Source: Chamaea fasciata (Eukaryota; Chordata; Aves; Passeriformes; Sylviidae). Taken from it: a DNA stretch of 64,000 bases. The stretch is taken from positions 70,096,093 through 70,160,092 of the forward strand of contig JARCOQ010000006.1 of NCBI GenBank assembly GCA_029207755.1, given 5' to 3'. Below the pieces are notes generated by a model. That model made no database searches. It saw nothing but the letters and a program-made list of their open reading frames with translations, and was not told where the DNA came from. The translations under genes were made by a program, and so were the position numbers. This document shows, piece by piece, positions 38,301-49,200 of this stretch. How positions within the stretch are numbered: the stretch's first letter is position 1; every line of letters begins with the position of its first letter.

Positions 38301-41300
38301 AGAACGGAGACTGATCAGTTATTACTCAGCAGTCCTGTCTCCCTTCCCGCATCACTAAAAACCCCCACCCGATGCCAGACACCACAAAACGTGCCAACAT
38401 TACAGATAAAAGTACGACTCAATGGTGGGAGGCCAAAAGAGTCCTGGCCTCGATGATTTCTTTGCCCGAGAACGTCAGATTCCAACGCAGCTGTGAGATT
38501 CTGTCTCCAAAGCAATTAGATTTTGTTTTCCAGTGGCCTGTGAGGAAAATTGTGAGTGACCAATTTCTTTCACGTAGGCACTCTAGGATTTGTCCCTTTC
38601 CAATCTTTCCAAGGGGAAAGATTGTTTGCCCTCTGCCTTTAATTTCTTTCCTACGGCAACGTCAGACCCACAGTCCGTCAGTCTGTTTTGTAACCAAGCT
38701 ATAAACCATTATTTTATAACAGAAGCACTTAAGAAACGAAACACTAATCCCCCTACCTCCGTGACACCCCTTATCAGTGTATACATGCTACAGGGAAAGT
38801 CACAACCACACCTGTCACATGCAGAGCTCCTTAACAGGGGTCTCCATCTCTCACTTTATTACTATCCCATTCTGGATGAAATTCACCCCCACCTATAAAG
38901 CATCCCCACCATCAAAATCAAGGCTTCTCATGTAGTTAGAACTCTGGAACTGCTGCAGGGGTCACACAGAGAAATCTGGCTCACAAGAGTGGATTTTCAG
39001 GAATAAAAACAAAGACTACTCTGTCTTGGAAAACCACATCACCTGTAGGCGGAAGAAAGGGAGGAGGGGGGCAATGATTTGCAATTAAATGGGTCTCATC
39101 AACACTCGTTCCTTTTTATTCTTCCGAGAAAACAAGTGGAATATTGTGAGTGGAAGCTCGGAAGCAGGGCAGGCTGGACAGCTGCCAGCTCGTGGTCAGT
39201 GTTCACGGGGTCTTATCAGCCACAGTTGCCTCAGGACTCATTCTTGGCCTGCCTACTTAGGGAGACGTTTTCTCTCCGTGTAGACTTCAGTTTTGAAGGA
39301 TGAGGTAGAGAGAAGACTGTTTCAAAGACAACTTATTGGCAGGAGCTTGGCATTGCAGGAGTAATGCTGAAAGGCAGTGAGAGCCAGCCCAGCTGGTGGC
39401 ATTTTGCACTTGCAGCTTGCTTTTCTCCCCGTAGCATTAAAACACACGTAGTCTGTGCACAACTAAAAATTAATGCGTGTCACATTTGAGGAGCCTGGAG
39501 CATCTCTCTGGAACTACCAACACCTCATACATACAACTTTCTACACAGCCTGATGCTTTTGATCCTGTTTTCTTACGATTTATGCCAAGGAGACTCATCT
39601 CTGTATTCACAAGTACTCGCTGGTCATATTCATTCCAGATTTATTTCTTGGGTTGCACGGCACAATTTGCATCTCCCACAGAAATTAAGCGTCTATTTAT
39701 AGCTCTGTACAGCGACAGCAAACGCAGACGCACAAACTTCTGAGCTGGATTCGGAGAGACTCCCAAAAACTGTCGGATAATGAAACGTGGTAAGCTCTTC
39801 TGATTTTTCACCAAATGTTACCAGGGATATTTCAGTCTATCACATGATATTCCAAGGCCATCAGGGCTGCTCCTTTCCAAGTGGAGTCCACGCTCATTTC
39901 CAGTGTTCCAAAGCATCCTTCCTGCTGCCTGTATTTATCAGCCAGCCCTGAACTCTCAGCTCTCTCATTTGCTGCTGTTTCCTTGCCTGGTCTGCGCTTT
40001 ACACACAGGAAATAAAAAAGGGAGCTTTCCCTCCCGAATATAACTGCTACTGGCAGTGATGGTGGGAGTGGGAAATAGTACTGAACATTCCTGAAACCTT
40101 CACAGAAAATTTAATTACCTTTTTTTCCTGGAACCCTTAAATGTTTCGATTCAAAGATGCGCTTCTCTGCGTTCATATACGACAGAGTTCAACTGTAACT
40201 TGTTAAGGTGACGGGGGAAGCATTCAGACCAACATGAACAGACCTCTCTACTCCTGCACCTTGGGAATGCCCTGCCCCAAAGGAGCCTCCCAACGGATCC
40301 TTCAGCTGGGCCTTCACACGAAACTCTCCTGAGAGCCTCCAGTATTTTGCATTAAACAACATCAGCAAATAAATGATCAATACATCAGCTAAATCAAAGG
40401 AGAAAACATCGTCCTTGTCCCTTTGGGCCTGAAACATCCCAGCCAACTCAGCTCGAGAGATGGCTGGCGACAAGCCCAGTGGAATTTCAGGGGGGTTGAA
40501 GAATCAGTGTTTTCTCAGATGATCAGCGTAAGGGACGTGGCAGGAAGGAAACACCTGGGCAAAAGGACCGACTGACTTCCAAGTTTGAAATCAGGAGCAC
40601 AGCTCCAAGATTGATTGTGTGTGCATATTAGGCTGTACTCATAACCTGCACACCTATGGCAGTAAATACTCCAGCATCTACCCATCAGAGAGCACCAGGA
40701 AACACCACTGGCAGCTGGGAATGCCTTTCTCCCGGGGAAGATTCATCCTCGTTCACTGTAGATTTTCTGCCATTAGTCTCTATAGAGACTTTCAGGTGCT
40801 AGGCCCTGCTAACAAACGGGTTTTGGCCATCTGATTGGGGTGGCATGTTTAGTTCACAAAAATACAATGAAAGAGCAAAGAATAGGTTGACGAGATTCTG
40901 AATGCCTTCTGGGAAAAGTGCTGCCAGTATTCTTGTCACAAACACATCTGCCCACTGATTTTCAAGGGGATGTGAAGCCTTACAGCAGGTCGGATTCCCA
41001 TTCTTCCCACACCTCCTCCGTATCCCAGATCCTGCCTTTGGCTGGAAAGGCTGTGGCACACAAGCCCCTGTGAAAGCAGAGCCATCCTCAGCGGCTCCCA
41101 GGTGCTGTGTTTGGAGACAAAGGTGCTTCAGCTGTTCCAAAATGCGGCTTTCCACTCCAGCTGCACTTGAGCCTGCAAAGACAGCCCCCAACTGCCAGGC
41201 AGCTCCGTCTCAGGACGGCTGGAAAGCCCTCAAAGGAACAGGAACTCCTTGCAAAAGCTCAGGTCTCGCCCCATTTCAGAGGCAAACTGAGATTTGTCTA

Positions 41301-42900
41301 TTTGCACAAGATTTTCTGGGCTACACACGTGGTTACACAAGAGACAGCAGCTCTCTAGGCTACACACAAATGAAGGGAAGCTCACGTGGGATAAAGCAAA
41401 TGTGGAAAGACGCCAGGTCAGCAGAGTGACTGGGAGCACCCTGCTTTGGGGCCCAGAGCTGTGCTTCCCCAGTCTGGGCGGGTGTGGCTCCTGGAGAAGG
41501 CCCTGAGGGAGTTGGCAGCTCTCCCTGCAATCCAGATGTGTGCCAGCAGGAGCTGGAGAGCAGCAGGCGGGGAAAGACTGAGCTCAGGAAACTTTATCCT
41601 GCATTACTGCAAGCCCTGCTGAGCGAATACCAACTTGCTCTTACATAAGGCTCCGTTCCAGGGAAGGAGCAGCCAGGAGATAATACCCATAAGGAGGATC
41701 ACCCTAATTCCTGACAGTCCTGCACCAAACCACTGCTTTCACCCCCCTGCTCTGGCAATAACAGCAGGAAGAACACTCGGAAGTACAACTTCTGGGATGC
41801 AGAGGAGGGCAGGCTCCTTCCCAAGGAAAGCCAAGACCAGAGGGATGGAGCTGCACTTCCAAGGGCCACAACCTGCTGTAAGCTCACTGCCAACCTAAAA
41901 CTGCACTTGGCACACCAAACTGATTTAAGACAATGCAGCTTCCATGGCAGGAAATGCTCCCTGCCAACAGCCCAGAGGGAAGAACAGTAGGTTTAGGAGA
42001 TCACAGATGATCTGGTCACCAGTTAGACAAGAGCACTGGTCAAATCCCTTCACTGGTTAGCTTTCCTGGTTTCTCTGTGAGAATAAGAACTAAGACGATA
42101 AATACCTGTTCATTTACAAAGGAATTCCAAGAGAGTTACTAACACACCTGCCCCTTCTCACTGGATAAATGCACAGAGCCACTCCGGGAGAGAAACAAGA
42201 GCTCGGCAGAGCAGGAACAGTGCAGGCCTCTGCGCGCACAGCAAGGCCACGATGGGTGTCCCCAAGTGTGGAACGCCACGGTGAAATGCCCGGCTGCCAT
42301 CCCCCAGCCTGGAGAACTGGGAGACACCACGTGTTCCAGCCCGCAGCACCCCTGGCCGTGCTCCAGAGGCACCAGTAAATGGAGCAGCAGAACAAGTCTG
42401 AAAGCTGCAAGCAATTTATGACAGAGATGACAAAAAGAAGGGGCGCTTTAGGTGCCCCCTGCTGTCCTCGGGTGCTGCTGCTCTGGAGAGGGCTCCTCGC
42501 TACAGCTGCTGCCCCACAGCCAGCAAAGCTGCCTCAAGAGGAGGCTTTTTTACCCATTCTCACCCAATTTTTAGCCAGCCCAGGGACCAGCGCAGCCGGA
42601 GCTCCATTCTGGGCCCAGCCCAGCCGGATGGTGCTGGGCAGAGAGGTTTCACGGCCCAGGGATGCTCCTGCCCGCTCACCCACAGCTGCTGCCAGCAGGG
42701 AGCCAGCCCCCTCCCTCGGCTATTTTCAGAAGGAATAAACCGGTAAACAAGGACCGAGACGGGAACGCGGCAATGCTTTTTACCTGCTTCACCTGCAGAT
42801 CCACCACCGTCTGGAAGACGTGCGCCACCAGCAAGGAGATGCTGGCGATGAGCAGCGTCATGGCCAAGACCCCCACGGTGACGAGACACAGCGACTTCAT
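26373..42900 (-). CDS. SCARB2: Lysosomal integral membrane protein LIMP-2, complete, 12 coding exons
   Basis: CD36-family protein that carries beta-glucocerebrosidase to the lysosome and resides in its membrane. Exons in transcript order: 42784-42900 (ATG 42900-42898), 37883-38040, 34122-34269, 32807-32995, 31613-31704, 31255-31374, 30268-30446, 29964-30082, 29257-29330, 28415-28466, 27692-27850, 26373-26414. Phases agree and give 482 residues (human 478). The N-terminus has a short cytosolic tail and a membrane segment (about residues 5-27). The luminal domain keeps N-glycosylation sites at Asn45 (NGT) and Asn68 (NVT), the ELLWGY motif after the helical bundle that binds the enzyme, CNMINGTDG, and the Cys pattern of GFCVPAGNC. 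A second membrane segment (VIMALGIVFGIVFIVLAC) is followed by a short tail with the acidic dileucine-type lysosomal signal ERSPLI, ending RTS. The start Met matches the family and has a favourable context, although the frame stays open upstream to 43218. Confidence 0.95.
29592..29850 (+). mobile_element. LTR fragment of an avian endogenous retrovirus
   Basis: It begins TGTACTGGTTTTAGCCGGGA and continues with GAATTAATTTTCT, TAGCTGGTAT and later GGGACAGGACAGCTGACCCAAAG in the order I remember from a widespread avian LTR family. The 3' part is missing, there is no internal retroviral sequence, and substitutions are many. It lies in the SCARB2 intron between exons 29257 and 29964, antisense to the gene. 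Confidence 0.55.
32335..32772 (+). mobile_element. Probable solo LTR of an avian endogenous retrovirus
   Basis: This stretch in the SCARB2 intron 31705-32806 has LTR-like order: a TATA box (TATATAAA, 32436-32443), a pyrimidine-rich TTCTTCTTTTTCACC block, GGGTCTGGGTGGT, and a 3' end CCCGGCTCTAACA finishing in CA. It recalls an LTR family abundant in songbirds. No internal retroviral genes flank it. The exact 5' edge and the target-site duplication are not resolved. It ends only 35 bases from the donor of exon 32807. Confidence 0.55.
34270..37882 (-). other. SCARB2: SCARB2 intron 2, nothing recognised
   Basis: A 3.6 kb intron between coding exons 2 and 3. I see no further exon, RNA gene or clear transposon. 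The segment 36340-36600 is GC-rich with several overlapping open frames and no support for any of them. Confidence 0.6.
38041..42783 (-). other. SCARB2: SCARB2 intron 1, nothing recognised
   Basis: A 4.7 kb first intron. It contains no exon, RNA gene or transposon that I can recognise. An E-box (TCACGTGG) lies near 41384. Regulatory elements are possible but cannot be shown from the sequence alone. Confidence 0.55.
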
Positions 42901-43230
42901 GGCTGCTGCTGCCGCTGCCGAGCGGGGACCGGCGGCTCGGGCTCCGGGGCGGGCGCACGGCGGGCCCCGCCCGGAGCGCCGGGAGGAGCCGGCAGCAGCC
43001 GCCGCCTCCCCGCCCCTCGGCGAGCCGGGGATGCTCCGCCGGCGCAGCCCCGAAGTCCCGGCGCGTGGTTCCTGCCCGCAAGGATGCCTGCCGCAGCCGG
43101 AGGCCTCCCCCTTCTGGAAAACAAGCGGAGCAATCCCACCGTTCTTGGGGGGAAACTTGCAGGGAGCGTGGAGCGCCGCCGGACTGGATTGAGCGTCGCA
43201 GGGAGCGGATTCTGCCACAGTTCAGCTTGC
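42880..43230 (-). promoter_or_regulatory. SCARB2: SCARB2 CpG-rich promoter and 5' UTR
   Basis: A CpG-dense block with GC boxes surrounds the first coding exon and extends about 300 bases upstream of the ATG at 42900. No TATA box is evident. I looked for the full lysosomal CLEAR palindrome (GTCACGTGAC) here and did not find it. Confidence 0.6.
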
Positions 43231-43259
43231 CACTAACACAGTGGAGCCGCGCTTGAAAA

Positions 43260-46200
43260 GATGAATCAAATCAATGCGGCTGGTTTTTCAGAAGCCAGTG
43301 GGGATGTACTGCTCCGCACTCCCACCCATCACTGCCAGCAGCGGGCAAAGACACCTGCAACAGGGGCTTTCCTAGCCATGGACCTCGCCCTTTCCAAGCC
43401 GTGCGACACGGCGCTGCCGGCCCACGCCCCATCAGCAGGCTGCCAGCAGCACTGGTGTTTCCCAAGTCCTGAGTCAGCTCCCTCTCCAAACCACGGGGCT
43501 GGCAGCTCGCCAGCTGCAGCCTGGTCCAAGTAATGCCTTCCTGAGCAAGAGGGCATCGAGTGGCCCATCAGAGGGATTTCCTGCTCACGACAGACACAAG
43601 CATCTTCCCCTATAAATATTTCTTCCTGTAATTGCGATTGCAGCAACGGCGCTATGTTATTTTGTGCCCTTTCAGATATTTCTGCTTAGGAAAGGTTCTG
43701 AGATCACATGTCACAGTTGTTTGGAAAACCAGAATTTCTGTGGTTCCATCCGTGCAGTTTAAAAGAAAGGTTGTTCTGGCAGCTTTCTGTCATTTAGATT
43801 CTCATTCCAGAGCGGTGTTCTCAGTCCCGCCTCATCACCATTTCTCCAAGAACCAGAATACATAATTAGAATCTGGTTTTGAAGGCTAATTCAACTACAG
43901 CAATAAACCCCTCCCCTTGAAAAGACTCTTCCATAGGAATTCTTTCTTTGGAACCTTAAACCTTCCCTTCCACTGTAAAATATTTTGGCTGAACCCTGGC
44001 ACAAATATTTATAGATCAAGCAAAGGTTCCTACAGAATTTTGGGTTTGGTCAATTCCGCTTTTTGGTTTATTTTTTGCATAAAAATCTACCCACGTGGTG
44101 CACAGAACCACATCGTTTCTCCATACAGATTTTCTCTATTCTCAGTGTGAATTATTTTCGTTTTTGTGGCAAATTATTTTACCTTTGGGAGCCAAGGAAG
44201 TGCTCACCAGCCATGATCCACTGCAAACGCTCCCGTGAGGAGTGGCTGCACCTCTGGAGTGCAGCCTGGGAATGCAGTGGGTGCACTGGCGGCTCAAAGG
44301 CACAATTGTGTGTCATAATTACAGATCCCTGCAACAAGCAGAGGCACATCTTCCCTTTCCAGCATCATGATGATGTTACTGAGAGAAGAGGCAGACAAGG
44401 CCCACATTCTGGACAGCATGGACATGCTGAAACTGTCCTGTCCCGTGCACTGGGATTATCTTTAATAAACATAAAAAGCCAGACTTACTGAGGTTGTGAT
44501 GTGGCTCCCTCAGTTTGTTCGGCTCCCTGGAGTCTATGCAAAGCAGGAAAAGCTTGCAAGGGAAGGAGTTAGGAAATCACACAGCACAGTATCAGCCGAA
44601 TCAGAACAGATCCCAGAAATCCTTAATCCTGCTCCTGTGGTTTAGTAACTATCAGACATTTCTCCCGTGGATGTTTAATGCTGCCCACAGCAGGGCTGGA
44701 ACAGCACTCAGGAGGGTGGGGCGCTGTTCCTCGTCTCTTTGTGTGCATCCGTGGCACTTCATGGATCTCTGGACTTTGACACCCGAGACAGGAATCGTGC
44801 TTGCCCTCACTTAATCATCTGCCACTGCTGACAGACCTGTCCACACCACGCCTGACTGGATCCAGCCTCGCACTGCTTCCTGCAGGAGCTGGGACCTCAG
44901 GGCACACAGAGACATCAGGCAGCTTCTCCGGGACCAAGCATGGTTTCATCTCAACGCTGAAAATGCAGCTGTAACTAGAAAAGTGCTTTACCCAGTAAAC
45001 ACTCTACCAGTTTCTGTCTTATCTCCAATCTGGGTAGGCTTGTGCACTCATCTCCTGCTGTTGCACGACGTTTGCAGTCTGCTTCCCTCTATGGTACCTG
45101 GCTGCTCAGCTCACCCACACGACACAGAACAAATTACAGGGAACCTACAGGTGCTCCCCATCCTCAGTTTCCTGACAAAGAGCCTGTGCCGGCTGCAGTT
45201 CCACAGCAGCACAAGCCTTACACGCAGAGCACGCTCCCAGCCTTGCAGGAGCAGCTCTTGGGAAGCACCCAAGTCCATCAGTAACACACAAGGAAAGGGT
45301 TTCCAGAGGCTTTGCCCTTCCGCTTTCCCTGCACAGCTCCCGCATATCCTCGTCACACACTGTGGGTATCTAGTACTCTATGCTTAATTAATAAAACAAT
45401 AACCTAATTATAAGATCCTGATTTCAGCTGAGAGTTGAGACATTTCTGAAAGGTTTGTAAGTGGGCAGCGATCACATTTCACTGTCTCAAGCTTCAGTTT
45501 ATTCTTCCCACAGAGGCAAATTAATTACCGGCAGGAAAGCAGTTCACTGTAGGGCAGAGCTACGCTGCAATTACTGGCTCCATCAGTGACCTTGGGAAGG
45601 GCTGGGAGTAAAGCTGGTGCTTTTGTCAGAGCAGCCTTTGCTCCTGGGTTAGAACACTGCTTGACTTCCTGATTTGGGACAGTGACATCCCAGGAAATGA
45701 GACATTTGCCTGCAATAGCACGAAATTTTGCTTCTGAGGAAATTACTAATTTTAACTGTTATGAGATTAGCAGCAAAAACGGTTTTCCTTCTCAAATTTG
45801 GGCCTGACCCTCACATTTCTGACACTCTCCAGCCCTCGTGGACTGTAAGCCAGTCACACACACATGCATGTTGCACTTGTGATACAGGCCATGTGGCACA
45901 TTTTATAACCACACACACACACAAGCATATTCCTTGTAACTTCAGCTGGACCAAAACCAGCAAGTGCAGCCACTCACACCCATCAGCTACATCTGGTTTG
46001 GTTTGCTGCTCCCCTGACTCATCTGCTTGTGCAGCAAGAGCCTCATGACTCAGGGGCGCCAAGCCGTGCTGCCTGCGTGAGACTGAGCATTGCTCCAGGC
46101 CACCTTTTCCTCACCATCCTCTTCACCTGGATTTCTCCCCTCATGCAGCTCCCTGCTTTTCCAAAGCTGAGTCCCTCATTCAAAACACCTCCTTTCCAGG

Positions 46201-49200
46201 ACTGGCACAGAGCAGTGCCAGAGCCCTCCCAGCTGAACCAGGAAATACCTTCTGGGGGGGAGAATGTCCCCAGTGGGTGTGAGGCAGAGGCCTTGATGGG
46301 AAAGGAAGGCGAGGAAGCGGCAGGGCCGGCACTGGGATGGACGGGAGGCTCTGGCAAGTGGCACAGTCTGGGTAACTCACACGGGTTTGCTGAGGGCTTG
46401 GATTGCCCTTGCCAAGCCCATCCCATCAGTGAAGCTCCTGCTGTCAGAGTTTTACTACCTTAATTCAGTTTTTAGCTTCTGCAATGCAGATTGCAACAGG
46501 AAGAACGCTGTCTTTTCAAGTGCTTGATCTGATACTCTTGAGCTTTGCCCACAGAGACTGACACAGTTTTCCAAGCCCTCAGTTTTCTATACAGCCCTTG
46601 AGGCAGCTCCAGGAGGAACTGGGTTTACTTGTTCTGCTGCTGCTTGAGTGCTGCAAACAGCCCTGGACTACTGGGAACATCCTCTGCACGCCAAGGGATA
46701 AGCACAGGTGTGGAAGCAGCCAGGGAGAAACCAAAACCACAGCTGATATGAGCCCATGCTGTTCCCAGCAGTAGAGCAAAGGAGAACCTGGCAAAAAAAA
46801 GACCTGGAGAAATGCAAAACCCGACCAGAATTGCATTCACTCCTGCCTTACAAACAAGCAACGAAGCCCGAATCACCATAAAAATGTGTCTCTGGTTTTA
46901 TTCTAGGGAGAGCTATAAGGAGCGGGCAAGGTTTCTGACAGACAGGTAAGTCATGCAGGCCAGGTACTTTATCAGTCACACACTTCCCCATCGATATCTA
47001 ACACTGCAGAGCAGAGACTTCACCCTCCAGCCTTGAAAACCTCTCCTGGTACCCCTGGACATGACAGATACTATACAGAACCTCTCAATCGAACAGAATC
47101 CATGGTGATCATGCACTTTTTCTCCTATAGTATGGCATGCATGCCTCCTAAAAAGGGGAAGATTACAGGATGATCTACAACCCCCAGTGAGACTTCAGGG
47201 CCCAAATCCCACAGCGGTGGATGAGCACCCCAGACCCTGGCCCAGACCTTCCTGAAGTGGCAGAGAGTTCCCGTTCCACTTATTTTATTATCCAAAGTTC
47301 CACTCGGGACTTTGACTGAGTTTCAACCTACGCCTAAGTTTTAAGGGAACTGCATGCGCTAGGGAGGGCACATTTAAAATGAGCACACATTTCCCTCACG
47401 TCAGAGTCCTGTCCCACATAAACGCCACTCCGACATACAAAGGTGAGCGATGCTCCATGGCAGGAACTCTAGGAGTCTCATTTTCATCATTTTGTAGCCA
47501 ATTCTCAACTGCTTTTTTGATTTGCAAGAGTTCAAGAGCAGACTCTGGCCCTTAGAACACCTGCTGCTGCATTAAAGCCCAGAGGCAGACTACCTCTCCA
47601 CACAGTTTTACCGAGGAGAAGTGGAGGTCTTGCACGGAGAGCCAGGGATTTTCACTGCTGAGTGCATTTCAGAGAGGCTGCAAACCTACTATCAGAGCCT
47701 GCTTTGTTCTGAGCCTGTCTTATATCACAGCCTGAGATCCTCCGCTGTTCCTGAAGGAAACACAGGGATTGAAGGCTGCAATTAGATGATCTTGCCAGCC
47801 CGCATCACATCATGATTTACTCGGGCGATCAACTAACTCTAATTAAAACTCTGCAGTCGTAAGTATCTTCTAGCTGGCAGCACCAGGGCAGCAGGGCTGA
47901 GCTCTCTGGAGCCTTCCCATGCACAAAACCTGGGATGTCAGCCCTTAAAGTGCACCCAACTCGCTGCCACAGACGAGGAAAGACAAAAAGCTCACATTAG
48001 AAGTCTCTCCCTGATTCCCAGTGTCCACTGCACTTAAAAGCACACTTGGTAGGCCTGGAACGAGTCATCCCCATCCCCGGCTGGCCACTGGCAGCCGCTG
48101 GAAAACAAACGCTTTGTACGTCAGCCTGGATACAAACAGCTCCTGTCTGCCAGCTCAGACAACGGGGCTGTGTGTGGGACAGCCCTCAGCTCCCATCCCG
48201 GGCCAGGGCGGCACTGCCCGAGGGTGGGACAGCCACCAGCTTCCCTGAAAATGTGCCACAGGTGGAGGTCTCAAGTGACGCTTCGTCAGGAGGAGGGAAA
48301 TGTTGTGCAAAGGGCTAAAGGAACGAAGGGTATCCTAGGGGTCTAATCCTGGTAGGGAGGCTATGGAATCTCCTGCCTTAGGATTTGTTTTCCCCATACC
48401 CCCAGCCCCTGAGGGCAGTGTAGAGCCAGGCTGCGGCACGTGGCTCCCGATCCCTGCTGAAGGCAAAGCTTTGGCCCCACGATGTGCCGGCACCAGTGCA
48501 TAGCAGGGTTTTATCCCAGTGCAGTAAACAAAATCCCGGGACTGTTTGGATGGGCAGGACGCCAGGCTCCCTCCAGGACAACTGCTCGCAGCTGCTGACA
48601 GCAATGCTGCCTTCGACTGTTTTATCATCTGCTCGACACAGAAGAGGCACCGAGGAAAAAACACTGAGGGGGAAAGGGAAGGCAAACGGTGCCTTGAGAG
48701 CAAAGCCAAGCAACCAGCACCCTTTGGCAATTTCTAGGTCTGTGCTTCTTCCAGAACCCAGCTCCTCTGTCCCCACTCCTTGTCAGATCCCAGGCTCCAG
48801 CCCCAGCGCCCTGTTGCACTTGGGTGCCTGCCAGCCTCAGTTCTGAGTACTTAATATCTTAAATATAGGCCAGAAGCAGAGCTGGGCCCTAGGATGGGAG
48901 CCACTGGGCTTCAGCACAGTCTGCAGTATCTCGTGTAGGTCAGCTGTGTCCCTTGGCACCAAAGGGAACACTTTGGGGAAGCCAAAAAGCGCCCCTACCA
49001 CGGTTCTAGCATGTGACCCGGGCCTCAGGACGGAGCCCGACAAGGCTGCCCTCTGACAAGGCTGTGTGGGAAGGCACTTCTTGCTTTGCCCTGTCACCAG
49101 ACCCAAGCAGCACATGACTAGGTGACCGGTGACGTCCCCCCTCACACACTGAACCCGGGAAAGAGGAACTTGCGGGGACAGATTCAGAACAGGACACGTA

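Noticed and set aside
42901..43218. In-frame upstream extension of SCARB2 exon 1
   Set aside because: The frame is open upstream of the ATG at 42900 to 43218, but the extra sequence is Ala/Arg/Gly-rich from CpG-island DNA, and LIMP-2 proteins start with a short tail before the first membrane segment.
48335..48430. Possible old CR1 fragment
   Set aside because: A few words (GGAGGCTATGGAATCTCC) recall LINE 3' ends, but the surrounding order is not convincing.
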